Shown: in pieces, positions 25,605 to 36,235 of the stretch
Layout: each line of letters begins with the position of its first letter
How positions within the stretch are numbered: the stretch's first letter is position 1
Assembly: GCF_035946055.1 (NCBI RefSeq)
Contig: NZ_CP108364.1
Location: forward strand, 806,001-870,000
DNA length: 64,000 bases
From: Streptomyces sp. NBC_01341
GTDB lineage: Bacteria; Actinomycetota; Actinomycetes; Streptomycetales; Streptomycetaceae
Direction: 5' to 3'
Translations under genes and position numbers: made by a program
The notes under the pieces: generated by a model
Database searches by the model: none
What the model saw: only the letters and a program-made list of their open reading frames with translations
What the model was told of the DNA's origin: nothing

Positions 25605-26666
25605 GGCGGGCCGCAGCAACACCGGACGCAGCCTGCTGTACCCACGCACCGACACGGGGCGGAGTCCCCTGAGCGCGTACGCCGTCATGCCGGCGAGTTC
25701 ACCTGCGAAGGCCGTGTCCACCAGGACTGTGCCGGGGCGGGCCACCGCGGTGAGGCGGGCCGCGATGTTCACCGCCGCTCCGTACACGTCGCCGTAGCGG
25801 CCGAGGACGGCACCGTGCGCCAGTCCGGTCCGCATCTGCGGCAGGCCGTGCTGGGCTGCGGCGCGCGCGGTGAGTTCCAGGGCGATGTCGGCGGCCGCGG
25901 AAGCGGATTCGCAGACGAAGAGCACCTCGTCGCCGATGGTCTTCACCACACGGCCGTGCCCTTCGGCGACGACGTCGCCCGTGAGGCTCTCGAAGCGGTC
26001 GAGCACCCCGGCCAGTGCCCTGCTGTCCAGTCCCCGGGTCATGCGCGTGTAACCGACCATGTCGGTGAAGCCCACCGCCCGGTCGCGGACGTCGGCGTCC
26101 TCGTGGGACGGCGCCGGCCGGGCTTCCCCCTGGTCTCCCGGTCCGGGAACCCGGTGTCCGGCCGGCGTGTCCTCCGCCGCGGCGAGCACCTGCCCGGCAT
26201 ACGCCGCGAGGTGCCGGCGCCACACATGCCGTTGCAGTAGTTCCAGCTCCGGGAGCAGTTGCCCCGCGCGTTCCAGCCACGCGCTTTCGTCGGCGGGGTC
26301 ACCGGCGTCACGGTTCACCCAGGACCGGAGGGCGAAGACCTGCCATTCGGCGAGCCGGGACAGGTGGTGTCCCAGGGCGCGCGCCATCATCGTCTCGCTT
26401 TCCTCGGTGATGAGTCCGGCCTCGATGAGCCGCTCCCCCGCCCGCAGGGCGTCGACGTCGGCGTCGGTGAACACCTTCGCGTCGTCGTCGGCCACGGGGA
26501 AGCCGAGCGCACGCCAGATCTGCACGGTGCGTCCGGGCCCTACACCGGACCGCTCGACGATGTCCCGCCTCGTCCAGACGCGGCCACCGCCGAGCAGGAC
26601 CTTCTCGACGGTCAGGTGCGGTTCGCCGGGGACGGACGAGGCGGGTATGTCCTCCGGCGCACTCAT
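25593..26666 (-). CDS. Class III adenylate/guanylate cyclase with MerR-like N-terminal domain
   Basis: A 357-residue soluble cyclase making cAMP (or cGMP) from the nucleotide triphosphate. The C-terminal catalytic domain (about 185-345) has the metal aspartates in VGFTDMVGYTRMT and TIGDEVLFV and the Asn/Arg pair of NIAARL. The N-terminal 70 residues (VWTRRDIVERSGVGPGRTVQIWRALGF, DADVDALRAGERLIEAGLI) look like a winged-helix MerR-type segment, the regulatory module seen in many actinobacterial cyclases. ATG 26666 overlaps the stop of the universal stress protein gene in ATGA, so the two are translated together. I infer stress-linked second-messenger signalling. Confidence 0.9.
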   Translation of the reverse strand: MSAPEDIPASSVPGEPHLTVEKVLLGGGRVWTRRDIVERSGVGPGRTVQIWRALGFPVADDDAKVFTDADVDALRAGERLIEAGLITEESETMMARALGHHLSRLAEWQVFALRSWVNRDAGDPADESAWLERAGQLLPELELLQRHVWRRHLAAYAGQVLAAAEDTPAGHRVPGPGDQGEARPAPSHEDADVRDRAVGFTDMVGYTRMTRGLDSRALAGVLDRFESLTGDVVAEGHGRVVKTIGDEVLFVCESASAAADIALELTARAAAQHGLPQMRTGLAHGAVLGRYGDVYGAAVNIAARLTAVARPGTVLVDTAFAGELAGMTAYALRGLRPVSVRGYSRLRPVLLRPASAR

Positions 26667-27109
26667 GTGGTGTGCACGATCAGCACGTCGAGGCCCGCTT
26701 TCCTGGCGATGTCGGCGGGCACCGAGCCGAGGATGCGCCCCGCGAGCGAGCGCAGTCCGCGGTTGCCGACGACCAGGAGATCGGCCGAGGTCTCCCGGGC
26801 GACCCGCACGAGGGCGGCAACCGGTTCGTCCTGCACCGCGACCGACCGCACCGTCACCACACCCTGGCCGCGAGCCCGGTCCCTGGCGATACGCAGGGTG
26901 TCCTCGGCGGGTGCCGAGCCCACCACCTGGTACGCCTCGGAGCCCAGCTGGTCCTGCGCCACGGCCAGTTCGGGCCCGCGCATGGGCATGTACGCGCAGG
27001 TGATGACGAGTTCGGCCTCGCACACGGCGGCGAGTCGGGCCGCGCCCTCGACCGCCGCGAACGACGACTCCGATCCGTCCGTGCCGACCATGACAGTCCG
27101 ATAGGCCAC
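26663..27109 (-). CDS. Universal stress protein (UspA family)
   Basis: A single-domain USP of 148 residues. MVGTDGSESS at the start is the conserved first strand, and the ATP-binding signature GNRGLRSLAGRILGSVPADI near residue 115 (split GNRGLRSLAG / RILGSVPADI) indicates the nucleotide-binding type. GTG 27109 was chosen because AAGGGGG precedes it by 8 bases. The gene ends inside the start of the cyclase gene (ATGA overlap), and an inverted repeat stands just upstream at 27138-27153. USPs act in dormancy and stress adaptation; pairing with a cyclase suggests the nucleotide-binding USP and cAMP synthesis are produced in step. Confidence 0.93.
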   Translation of the reverse strand: MAYRTVMVGTDGSESSFAAVEGAARLAAVCEAELVITCAYMPMRGPELAVAQDQLGSEAYQVVGSAPAEDTLRIARDRARGQGVVTVRSVAVQDEPVAALVRVARETSADLLVVGNRGLRSLAGRILGSVPADIARKAGLDVLIVHTT

Positions 27110-27137
27110 CGCGACAACCCCCTTACCAGAAAGTAAA

Positions 27138-27153
27138 CTTACTTCGGAGTAAG
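27138..27153 (-). promoter_or_regulatory. Inverted repeat upstream of the USP-cyclase operon
   Basis: CTTACTTCGGAGTAAG has perfect 6-bp arms (CTTACT / AGTAAG) around TCGG, 29 bases before the USP start. The region is locally AT-rich compared with its surroundings. It may be an operator in the USP-cyclase promoter; the regulator is unknown. Confidence 0.45.
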
Positions 27154-27309
27154 GTAGAGCGAGGCCGTCCCGCGGGCAAGAGGGCAGGATCCGCGGCGAG
27201 CACTGAGGACACCACCGGCACCGGCGACGGCGCCGCGCCGTCACCCACGGGACGGGAGCGGCGCCGACCGGCCACACATCGGGCGGCGTCGTGCGCGACG
27301 GCCGTGGTG

Positions 27310-27717
27310 TCAGATCGAGCCCACCACCTTGCGCGGGGTGATGCGGACGACGACCCGCTCGGCGTCCTCGTGCGAGGCCGGGTTGAAGTCGGCGTAGGCC
27401 TTGCCTGTGTACTTCCGCGAGAGCACGTCGATCAGCTCCTGCCCGCCCTCGGTGGTCAGCACGGCCGAGCCCCGCACCTCGGCGTAGGTGTAGGGCGCGT
27501 TCGGCGGGTTGATCATCACGCTGACCCGGGGGTCGGCGCGCAGGTTCTTCTCCTTCCGGCGGCCGACCGTCGTGGACACCAGAAGGTCGTCCCCGTCCCG
27601 GCCGAGCCAGGTGACGGACAGCTGGGGGCTGCCGTCCGGCTGGATCGTGGCCAGGGTGGCGAAGACCGGGGTGTCGTCGATGAGCTTCTTGAGGTCGTCC
27701 GAGAGTCCGGTGGACAC
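27310..27717 (-). CDS. PPOX-class F420-dependent oxidoreductase
   Basis: A 135-residue split-barrel protein of the Rv1155-like family, which bind F420 (or FMN) and reduce small molecules. Visible family features are FATLATIQPDGSPQLSVTWL at about residues 18-37, STTVGRRKEKNLRADPRVSV (about 50-70) and the ending VVVRITPRKVVGSI. GTG 27717 is used because AAGGA lies 9 bases upstream and the family starts with this helix. It is transcribed alone on the minus strand. The substrate is unknown. Confidence 0.88.
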   Translation of the reverse strand: MSTGLSDDLKKLIDDTPVFATLATIQPDGSPQLSVTWLGRDGDDLLVSTTVGRRKEKNLRADPRVSVMINPPNAPYTYAEVRGSAVLTTEGGQELIDVLSRKYTGKAYADFNPASHEDAERVVVRITPRKVVGSI

Positions 27718-28082
27718 GGGGCGGTTTTCCTTCCCTAGGCTGACTGCTGCTGTCCCCTTACCGACTGCCCGTCCGAGGGGATCAGCAACGGACAGCCTGC
27801 AAAGTCGCGGCTTCCCTCGGCAAATCTCCGCCCACGCCGTCACGGGGCCGGACCACGGGCCCGAAGCGCCTCGACACCTGGACGGGGGCGGTCCCCCGCG
27901 CCCTCGGCGCCGGAACATGGCCGCCGGCCTTCACCCGTCCGGCCGCATCCGGACGGCCCGGGCGCTCCGCCGTCGCCTGCCCGGTGGCGCGTTGGTTCAC
28001 CGCGCGCTGCCGCTGAGTCCGGCCGGGCTCCCCATCGGGTCGAGGGGTGCATGACCGGACGGTCACGGACCCCTCGACGCCT
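27718..28082. other. Spacer between PPOX and UvrA-like genes
   Basis: About 365 bases; no gene recognised. It includes the upstream region of the PPOX gene. An imperfect inverted repeat with outer arms AGGCTG...CAGCCT (27737-27805) might be a structured leader. The rest is GC-rich sequence with no domain in any frame. Confidence 0.4.
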
Positions 28083-28103
28083 ACGGCCCGGAGGCCCGGG
28101 CCG

Positions 28104-28104
<1 letters not shown>
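28083..28104 (-). terminator. 9-bp hairpin at the end of the UvrA-like gene
   Basis: ACGGCCCGG (28083-28091) and CCGGGCCGT (28096-28104) pair perfectly around AGGC, directly at the stop codon of the UvrA-like gene. It is short but G/C-only and well placed for termination. Confidence 0.5.
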
Positions 28105-30488
<2,384 letters not shown>

Positions 30489-30547
30489 GCTCTTCCTGTC
30501 TCCATCCGTCACGCGGGGCCGCGGCAGCGGTCTCCGCAGATACAGCC

Positions 30548-30580
30548 CCGTGCCCGGTGCGGGACCCGCACCGGGCACGG
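30548..30580 (-). terminator. 16-bp perfect hairpin between the VOC and UvrA-like genes
   Basis: CCGTGCCCGGTGCGGG (30548-30563) pairs with 30565-30580 around a single central base. It lies after the VOC gene and before the UvrA-like gene on the same strand, so it should separate the two transcripts. Confidence 0.8.
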
Positions 30581-30692
30581 CTCGTCCGATTCCGTGCGTC
30601 CCTTTCCCAGGACGCCCGGGGGTGTGCACGGGGGCGCCGCCCGGGCGTTCAGGCCCGGAAGCGTAGCGCCCGCCCCCCTGCGGGGCGAGGAA

Positions 30693-31109
30693 TCACCGCT
30701 CGCGGGGCTGGTTGAAGCGCAGCATGTTGCCCGCGGGGTCGCGGAACGCACAGTCGCGGACGCCGTAGGGCTGGTCGATCGGTTCCTGCAGCACGTCGGC
30801 GCCGGCGGCGCGGATCCGCTCGAAGGTGGCGTCGACGTCGTCGGTGCTGAAGATGACACCGCGCAGCAGGCCCTTGGCCAGGAGTTCCGCCATGACCTCC
30901 TTGTCGGCGGCCGACGCGTTGGGGTCCGCGAGCGGCGGCTCGAGGACGATCTCGACGCCCGGCTGCGTCGGCGGCCCGACGGTCACCCAGCGCATTCCCT
31001 CGAACCCGACGTCGTTGCGCACCTCCAGGCCGAGAACGTCCCGGTAGAAAGCGAGTGCCTTGTCGTGGTCGTCGACGGCGATGAAACACTGCGAGAGCTT
31101 GATGTCCAT
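30693..31109 (-). CDS. VOC-family (glyoxalase/bleomycin-resistance fold) protein
   Basis: A 138-residue vicinal-oxygen-chelate protein. KLSQCFIAVDDHDKALAFYRD, split as KLSQCFIAVDD and HDKALAFYRDVLGLE, is the first beta-alpha-beta-beta-beta unit, and DQPYGVRDCAFRDPAGNMLRF (as YGVRDCAFRDPAGNMLRF) the second. Members bind metal and act as lyases, dioxygenases or drug-binding proteins; which applies here cannot be told. ATG 31109 is the family start. The gene follows the AraC-type regulator by 10 bases on the same strand, a pairing common in actinobacteria, so it is probably autoregulated with it. Confidence 0.9.
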   Translation of the reverse strand: MDIKLSQCFIAVDDHDKALAFYRDVLGLEVRNDVGFEGMRWVTVGPPTQPGVEIVLEPPLADPNASAADKEVMAELLAKGLLRGVIFSTDDVDATFERIRAAGADVLQEPIDQPYGVRDCAFRDPAGNMLRFNQPRER

Positions 31110-31119
31110 GCACGTCACG

Positions 31120-31539
31120 CTACGGGCGGGGTTCGGGTTTTGCTTCTCCATTCCTGACCGGTCGCGTGCGGATCTTGGCGACGCAAGCCGGGATGGCGGC
31201 GCCGTCGACGTGGTCGCGGGCCCGGTAGGCGCTGGGGCTCTCGCCGACGAGCTCGGTGAACCGGGAGCTGAACGATCCCAGCGATGTACATCCGACCGCG
31301 AAGCAGACGTCCGTCACCGACAGGTCACCCCGCCGGAGCAGTGCCTTGGCCCGCTCGATCCTGCGCGTCATCAGGTAGCTGTACGGCGTCTCCCCGTAAG
31401 CAGCCCGGAAGCTGCGGGAGAAGTGACCGGGCGACATCAGGGCCGTGCGCGCGAGGGCGGGCACGTCCAGCGGGCCCGCGTAGTCACGGTCCATCCGGTC
31501 ACGGGCCCGACGGAGCCGGACGAGGTCCTCCAGGTTCAC
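31120..31539 (-). CDS. AraC-family regulator (DNA-binding domain only)
   Basis: A 139-residue regulator consisting of essentially just the two-HTH AraC DNA-binding domain (LDVPALARTALMSPGHFSRSF, split LDVPALARTALM / SPGHFSRSFRAAYGETP, then DVCFAVGCTSLGSFSSRF). GTG 31539 is used because conserved sequence begins there; the upstream in-frame extension encodes the tandem DNA repeat. It forms an operon with the VOC gene. With no effector domain, ligand sensing would have to come from elsewhere or from the VOC partner. The start abuts two perfect 30-bp repeats that are likely its own binding sites. Confidence 0.88.
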   Translation of the reverse strand: MNLEDLVRLRRARDRMDRDYAGPLDVPALARTALMSPGHFSRSFRAAYGETPYSYLMTRRIERAKALLRRGDLSVTDVCFAVGCTSLGSFSSRFTELVGESPSAYRARDHVDGAAIPACVAKIRTRPVRNGEAKPEPRP

Positions 31540-31547
31540 ACGCCCAG

Positions 31548-31607
31548 CATCCCACAGGGCCTGAGGGCTGTGGCCGCCATCCCACAGGGCCTGAGGGCTG
31601 TGGCCGC
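31548..31607 (-). repeat. Two perfect 30-bp tandem repeats upstream of the AraC gene
   Basis: The 30-base unit occurs twice without change (31548-31577 and 31578-31607). Each unit holds an inverted repeat CCACAG...CTGTGG with a 10-base spacer. A period of 30 bases is close to three helical turns, so two protein dimers would lie on the same face. The placement 9 bases before the AraC start suits autoregulation; a recent duplication without function is possible. Confidence 0.65.
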
Positions 31608-32074
31608 GAAACTCAGTCGCCCCCCGTATCGGCCCGCCGAGGGCGCCGAGGAAGGGACGTACTCGACGCGAACCCCACCGACATGCATTTCCGGCCACAG
31701 CACTCCACCTTGCGGCCAATATTCGACGGCGAATTCGGCTTCAGGTGTTCCGGACCACCGGCTCTTCATTCCGTTTGCGCCATGTCGCGCCCACTGCCCC
31801 CTACGTGCCACCGAACCGATGTGCGAATATCACGCATTCCGCACACACCTCCGGATTCAGTGACCACGCACATCGCCGCCGGTCTCAGGCGTCGTCGCGG
31901 ACCGAGGGCGCGGCCGGTGGTACTTGCGCAGGCCATCGGCACCCCGGCGCACGTGCCAACTCGTTCGCGCGTCGACTTCCGGACTCTTCACAAAGGGTTA
32001 ACTCCATAAGCGCTTCCGCCTGTTAGCGTCACGAAGTAGGCATGGAAGGTGCGGAGCGAGGGAGGAGGAGAAAA
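31608..32074. other. Spacer between AraC gene and the small secreted protein gene
   Basis: About 470 bases without a recognised gene. The middle (31680-31870) is less GC-rich than the coding DNA around it, as expected for divergent promoters of the AraC-VOC operon and the gene at 32075. TTCACA at 31986 and GTTAGCGT near 32023 are possible -35/-10 parts for the rightward gene. Confidence 0.45.
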
Positions 32075-32476
32075 GTGCGGGCAGCGGCAGTCCGGTTCGT
32101 ACTCGCGCTCCTTATGAGCCTCCTCCTCGCGCCGCAACTCCCGCTCGCCGGTACATCCGGCCCCCATAGCCACGCCTCCGCTCAGGGAATTGACGCGGAC
32201 CGGATCCCGGAAACGGCTCCCGAGAAGCCGAACCGGGAATACGGCACGTGCGGCGCGCCCGATCGCCGGGGCGAGCCGAACGGCCTCCTGCGCCACCGGG
32301 ACCGCCATCGGTCCACCACCGCATCCGCCGTCGACACACCGGCGCGGTCCGCCGTCGCGGATGACACCGCCGGCCTGCTCGCTCCCGCCGCCGTCGCGGC
32401 GATGGGCAACGCGCAGCACACCTCCAGATCCTCGACCGCGCACTCCTCGCACGTACTCCAAGTGTTCCGCTGCTGA
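32075..32476 (+). CDS. Small secreted or membrane-anchored hypothetical protein
   Basis: A 133-residue protein with a short basic N-terminus and one hydrophobic stretch (VRFVLALLMSLLLAPQLPLAG, residues about 6-26), then a His/Arg/Ser-rich, probably disordered region. GTG 32075 was selected because GGAGGAGG stands 5-8 bases upstream; an ATG 33 bases earlier lacks a ribosome site. It ends in VFRC with a single terminal-region cysteine. No family is recognised. It lies 250 bases before the SulP transporter gene on the same strand, so it may be linked to anion transport, but nothing proves this. Confidence 0.6.
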   Translation: MRAAAVRFVLALLMSLLLAPQLPLAGTSGPHSHASAQGIDADRIPETAPEKPNREYGTCGAPDRRGEPNGLLRHRDRHRSTTASAVDTPARSAVADDTAGLLAPAAVAAMGNAQHTSRSSTAHSSHVLQVFRC

Positions 32477-32728
32477 GCTGACCCGAGGCGCTCGAAGACC
32501 CGCTCCTGCCGGCGTCCCCTGTGACACGTCGGCGCGGAGCCGTGTCTTGCGGCCCTCCCGAGCCCCAGTTCGTACGTACACCGACGTGCCGTCCTTCGGC
32601 GCGCCAGGAGGAACCACTGGTATGCAACATCTCGTCGATCCCTCAACCTCAGAGGTCCCACGCTTCAGCGACACCGCTGCCTGGGCGCGCCCGCCCGGCG
32701 ACGTCCGCCCGGCGCCCCGCCCCACGGG

Positions 32729-34225
32729 GTGAGCGCCGCCATGGACCGTGAAACGAAGTTTCCCTATCTGCGGCAGGACTTCGCCGCGTCCGTCGTCGTC
32801 TTCCTCGTCGCGCTGCCCCTGTGCGTGGGCGTGGCCGTGGCGTCCGGGGTTCCCGCTGAGCTGGGGCTGATCACCGGCATCGTGGGCGGGCTCGTCACGG
32901 GCGTCATGCGTGGCAGCAGTCTGCAGGTCTCGGGGCCTGCCGCCGGCCTGACCGTGCTCGTCTTCGAGGCGGTGCAGTCCTTCGGGCCGGCCGCACTCGG
33001 TGTCATCGTGCTGGCGACGGGGCTGCTGCAACTCGCCATGGGTGCGATGCGGCTCGGCCGCTGGTTCCGGGCCATCTCCGTCTCCGTCGTGGAGGGCATG
33101 CTGGCGGGCATCGGCCTCGTCCTCATCGCAGGCCAGCTCTACGCCGCCGCCGGCGTCGTGGCCCCGCGCACCGGAACCGGCAAGATCACCGGGCTTCCCG
33201 GCATGGTCGCGGAGGCGGCGTCCAGCACAGCCGCACTCACGTCCTTGGCGATGGGTGCCGGGACCATCGTCCTGGTGGCGGCGTGGAACAGGACGCCGAA
33301 GCGAGTACGCGCCGTTCCGGGCGCACTCGCCGCGGTCGCCCTGGCCACGGTGCTCACGCTGGTGTTCGGTCTGCCCGTCGCCACCGTGCGGGTCCAGGGC
33401 GTGCTCGACGCCGTCCAACTCCCCGCTTTCGACGAGCTCGGCGGGGCGGCGATGTTCGGGCTCCTGGGAACCATCGCCGCGTTCACACTGATCGCCTCGG
33501 CCGAGAGCCTGTTCAGCGCGGCCGCGGTGGACCGGCTGCACGACGGACCCCGCACCCGGTACGACAAGGAACTGATGGCCCAGGGTGCCGGAAACACGGT
33601 GTGCGGGCTGCTGGGCGCACTCCCGATGACCGCCGTGATCGTCCGTAGTTCGGCCAACGTGCGGGCAGGTGCGCGGACCAAGGCCTCACGCGTGCTGCAC
33701 GGTGTCTGGCTGCTCCTTTTCGCAGCCCTGCTTCCCTCCGCGCTGGAGCTCATCCCCCTTCCGGCGCTGGCCGGCATCCTCATCCACGCCGGATGGAAGC
33801 TGATCCCGCTGCGCGCGATCGTGACGCTGTGGCGCGAGCACCGGGGCGAGGCGCTGATCCTCGTCGTCACCGCCGTGGCGATCGTTGCGGTCAACATGTT
33901 CGAGGGGGTTCTGACCGGACTGGCACTATCGGTCGCCAAGGCCGCCTGGGACGCCTCGCACATCAAGCTGGAGGTCGTCGACCGCAGCGACGGCTGCATT
34001 CGGGCACGGCTGTCCGGCAACGCCACCTTCCTGCGCCTGCCGAAGATACTCGACAGCCTGGAGGCCCTCCCCGACGACCGGCCCATCTCACTTGACCTGT
34101 CCGGCCTGAGTCACCTGGACCATGCCTGCCGCACGGCCCTGGAGAACTGGGCGGAACGGCACAGTGCGTCCGGGACCGAGCCGGTGCGACTGACCCGGAC
34201 CGATGCGGTGACGACAGCCCCCTGA
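32729..34225 (+). CDS. SulP-family inorganic anion transporter with STAS domain
   Basis: A 498-residue membrane carrier of the SulP/SLC26 family (sulfate, bicarbonate or similar anions). The core begins FPYLRQDFAASVVVFLVALPL with LPLCVGVAVASGVPAE and the diagnostic GLITGIVGGLVTGVMRGSSL region (split across residues 42-62), then LQVSGPAAG. About 10-12 membrane spans follow, up to residue 400. The C-terminal cytoplasmic part (about 410-490) is a STAS domain (ARLSGNATFLRLPKIL, ISLDLSGLSHLDHACRTAL). GTG 32729 is the longest start; ATG 32741 four codons on is equally possible because neither has a strong ribosome site. The 3' end is duplicated as a 32-bp tandem repeat. Confidence 0.92.
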   Translation: MSAAMDRETKFPYLRQDFAASVVVFLVALPLCVGVAVASGVPAELGLITGIVGGLVTGVMRGSSLQVSGPAAGLTVLVFEAVQSFGPAALGVIVLATGLLQLAMGAMRLGRWFRAISVSVVEGMLAGIGLVLIAGQLYAAAGVVAPRTGTGKITGLPGMVAEAASSTAALTSLAMGAGTIVLVAAWNRTPKRVRAVPGALAAVALATVLTLVFGLPVATVRVQGVLDAVQLPAFDELGGAAMFGLLGTIAAFTLIASAESLFSAAAVDRLHDGPRTRYDKELMAQGAGNTVCGLLGALPMTAVIVRSSANVRAGARTKASRVLHGVWLLLFAALLPSALELIPLPALAGILIHAGWKLIPLRAIVTLWREHRGEALILVVTAVAIVAVNMFEGVLTGLALSVAKAAWDASHIKLEVVDRSDGCIRARLSGNATFLRLPKILDSLEALPDDRPISLDLSGLSHLDHACRTALENWAERHSASGTEPVRLTRTDAVTTAP

Positions 34226-34253
34226 CCCGGACCGATGCGATGACGGCAGCCCC
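34190..34253 (+). repeat. 32-bp tandem duplication at the 3' end of the SulP gene
   Basis: The unit starting CTGACCCGGACCGATGCG is repeated at 34190-34221 and 34222-34253 with two substitutions. The TGA stop of the transporter falls at the beginning of the second unit, so the first unit is coding and the second is not. It looks like replication slippage. Confidence 0.7.
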
Positions 34254-34306
34254 TGAGCCGGCGGGCAGGGTGACGGCTGCACCAGCAGTGTGCGGGCAGA
34301 CGAACG

Positions 34307-34341
34307 GCCCGCCGGGAGGCCCTGAAGGGAGCCCGGCGGGC
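34307..34341. terminator. Hairpin between convergent SulP and alcohol dehydrogenase genes
   Basis: GCCCGCCGGG (34307-34316) pairs with CCCGGCGGGC (34332-34341) across a 15-base loop that contains further complementarity. It lies between two converging genes and can serve both transcripts. Confidence 0.65.
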
Positions 34342-34354
34342 TGTCGGTCCGCGA

Positions 34355-35395
34355 TCAGCCGTTGGGCAGGATCACCGCGCGGCCGTTGATCTTGCCCGCG
34401 TGCAGCCGCTCGTAGGCGAGCGGGGCCTCGTCGATGGAGTACGTCTCGACGTGCACCTCGACGGAGCCGGCGTGGGCGAGCTCGATGACCTCGGCGAGTT
34501 CCCTGCGCGACCCCCAGTACGGCGCGCTGACCGACGTGGCGAAGGGCAGGACTCCGAATCCGACGGGCAGCAGCCCGCCACCGATCCCGACGATGGTCAC
34601 GTCGCTGTCGATGGAGGCGACCGCGCCCGCCGTCTTCACCGTCGGCTCGGCGCCGACGAAGTCGAGGACCACCTCCGCACCGATGCTGCCCGTGAGCTCG
34701 CGGACCGCGGCGGCGGCGTTCTCGTCGGAGAGCACGGTCTCGTGGGCGCCGACGGCGCGCGCGAGTGCGAGCTTCTCCTCGGTGACGTCGAGGGCGATGA
34801 CCCGTACCGCCGTCATGACCCGCAGCAGCTGGATGGCGACGTGGCCGAGGCCGCCGGTGCCGATGACCACCGCTGTGGCACCCGGACACAGTTTCGGCAG
34901 CGAGCGCTTGATGGCGTGGTAAGGCGTGAGTCCCGCGTCGGTCAGGGAGACCGTCCTGACCGGGTCGAGGCCGCCGATCGGCACCAGATGACGGACGTCA
35001 TCGACGATCATGTATTCGGCCATGGCACCCGGACTGCCCAGCCCGGGTGGGTGAATGCCGAGGTCCGCGGCCCGCAGGCAGTAGTTCTCCCGGCCCTCCG
35101 CACAGTTCACGCAGGTGCCACAGCCCCAGGGGCCGTAGACGGCGACGGCGTCGCCGACCGACACACCGACGGCACCCTCACCGAGCGCGGTGACCGTGCC
35201 GACCCCTTCATGACCGAGCGTGAGCGGAAGGTCGTAGGGGAACCCCTCGGCGGGCCAGCTCATCACGGCGATGTCGGAGTGACAGACACCCGCCGCGCTG
35301 ACCTTGAGCAGGATCTGTCCCGGGCCCGCTACGGGTTCCGGTATGTCGACGACCTCGGGGGCTGCGCCGACGGTGCGGTACTGGACGGCCTTCAT
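34355..35395 (-). CDS. Zinc-dependent NAD(P)-linked alcohol dehydrogenase
   Basis: A 346-residue medium-chain dehydrogenase oxidising alcohols or reducing aldehydes. Catalytic zinc ligands are Cys38 (GVCHSD), His61-Glu62 (TLGHEGVG) and a later Cys near residue 150 is replaced by the DAGLTPYHA block. The structural-zinc lobe WGCGTCVNCAEGRENYC is complete, and GTGGLGHVAIQLLR is the nucleotide-binding turn. It begins with ATG 35395. It follows the SDR gene by 63 bases on the same strand, so the two oxidoreductases may work on one substrate pathway. The segment DAGLTP at the third zinc position is like other AdhP relatives in this genus with Asp in place of Cys. Confidence 0.9.
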   Translation of the reverse strand: MKAVQYRTVGAAPEVVDIPEPVAGPGQILLKVSAAGVCHSDIAVMSWPAEGFPYDLPLTLGHEGVGTVTALGEGAVGVSVGDAVAVYGPWGCGTCVNCAEGRENYCLRAADLGIHPPGLGSPGAMAEYMIVDDVRHLVPIGGLDPVRTVSLTDAGLTPYHAIKRSLPKLCPGATAVVIGTGGLGHVAIQLLRVMTAVRVIALDVTEEKLALARAVGAHETVLSDENAAAAVRELTGSIGAEVVLDFVGAEPTVKTAGAVASIDSDVTIVGIGGGLLPVGFGVLPFATSVSAPYWGSRRELAEVIELAHAGSVEVHVETYSIDEAPLAYERLHAGKINGRAVILPNG

Positions 35396-35458
35396 GACTC
35401 TCCTTCGTTCTCCGTGCTTCCTTTGTGACCCCCGTGACGGCGGCGTGCCACTCGGGGC

Positions 35459-36235
35459 TCAGGAGGCGGAGTAGCCGCCGTCGACGAGGTGGTAACTGCC
35501 GTGGATGAAGGACGCCCGGTCGGAGAGCAGGAACGCGGCGAGCTCGGCGACCTCCTCCGAGGTTCCGAGGCGGCCCGCGGGGTGCAGGGATATCAGGTGC
35601 TCGCGGGCCGGACCGTCGGTGTCACGCAACAGGGGGGTGTCGATGAAGCCGGGCCCCACCGCGTTGATGCGGATGTTGTGGGCCGCGTATTCGAGTGCGG
35701 CGGTCTTCGTGAGACCGACGACACCGTGCTTGGCGGCGACGTATGCCGGGGAGTTCGCGAAGCCGTTGGTGCCGAGGATCGAGGACATGTTGACGACGGC
35801 GCCGCCTCCGGCGGCCAGGATGGCGGGGATCTCGTAGCGCATCGAGTAGAAGACGCCGCTGAGGTTGGTGGCGACGACCCTGTTCCAGTCCTCGATGCCG
35901 TACGCGCCGGTGGGCTGGGCGGGACCGCCGACGCCCGCGTTGTTCACGGCGAGGTGCAGGGCTCCGAAGGTGTCGACGGTGAACTGCACGCCGGCCTCGA
36001 CGGAGGCGGGGTCGGTGACGTCGAGGACGACGGCGGCCGCACGGGCGCCCGCGGCCACCAGACCATCGGCCGCCTTGCGGGCGCTCACCTCGTTGTGATC
36101 GGCGACGACGACGGTCGCGCCGCTCGCGGCGAGCCGACGGGAGAGGGCCAGGCCGATACCGGAGGCGCCGCCGGTGACGAGGGCGATTCTGCCGTCGAAC
36201 TCCGCCTGCTGAGCGGTGGGAAGGTTGGTGGTCAT
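35459..36235 (-). CDS. Classical short-chain dehydrogenase/reductase (SDR)
   Basis: A 258-residue NAD(P)-dependent oxidoreductase. TGGASGIG near residue 22 binds the cofactor, NNAGV near 95 stabilises the sheet, and the catalytic Ser-Tyr-Lys set is SSILG, YVAAK (Tyr and Lys about 165-169). The acidic residue after the second strand (VADHNE) favours NAD(H). ATG 36235 follows AAGGAA by 7 bases. It leads the alcohol dehydrogenase gene in one apparent operon. The substrate is unknown. Confidence 0.92.
   Translation of the reverse strand: MTTNLPTAQQAEFDGRIALVTGGASGIGLALSRRLAASGATVVVADHNEVSARKAADGLVAAGARAAAVVLDVTDPASVEAGVQFTVDTFGALHLAVNNAGVGGPAQPTGAYGIEDWNRVVATNLSGVFYSMRYEIPAILAAGGGAVVNMSSILGTNGFANSPAYVAAKHGVVGLTKTAALEYAAHNIRINAVGPGFIDTPLLRDTDGPAREHLISLHPAGRLGTSEEVAELAAFLLSDRASFIHGSYHLVDGGYSAS

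Noticed and set aside
31548..31607. Tandem 30-bp repeat considered as a CRISPR array
   Set aside because: The two units abut without spacers and no cas gene is nearby.
34355..35395. Alcohol dehydrogenase as an inactive relic because the third catalytic zinc ligand is not a cysteine
   Set aside because: Asp at that position is used in several active relatives, and both the catalytic Cys/His-Glu and the structural zinc lobe are intact.
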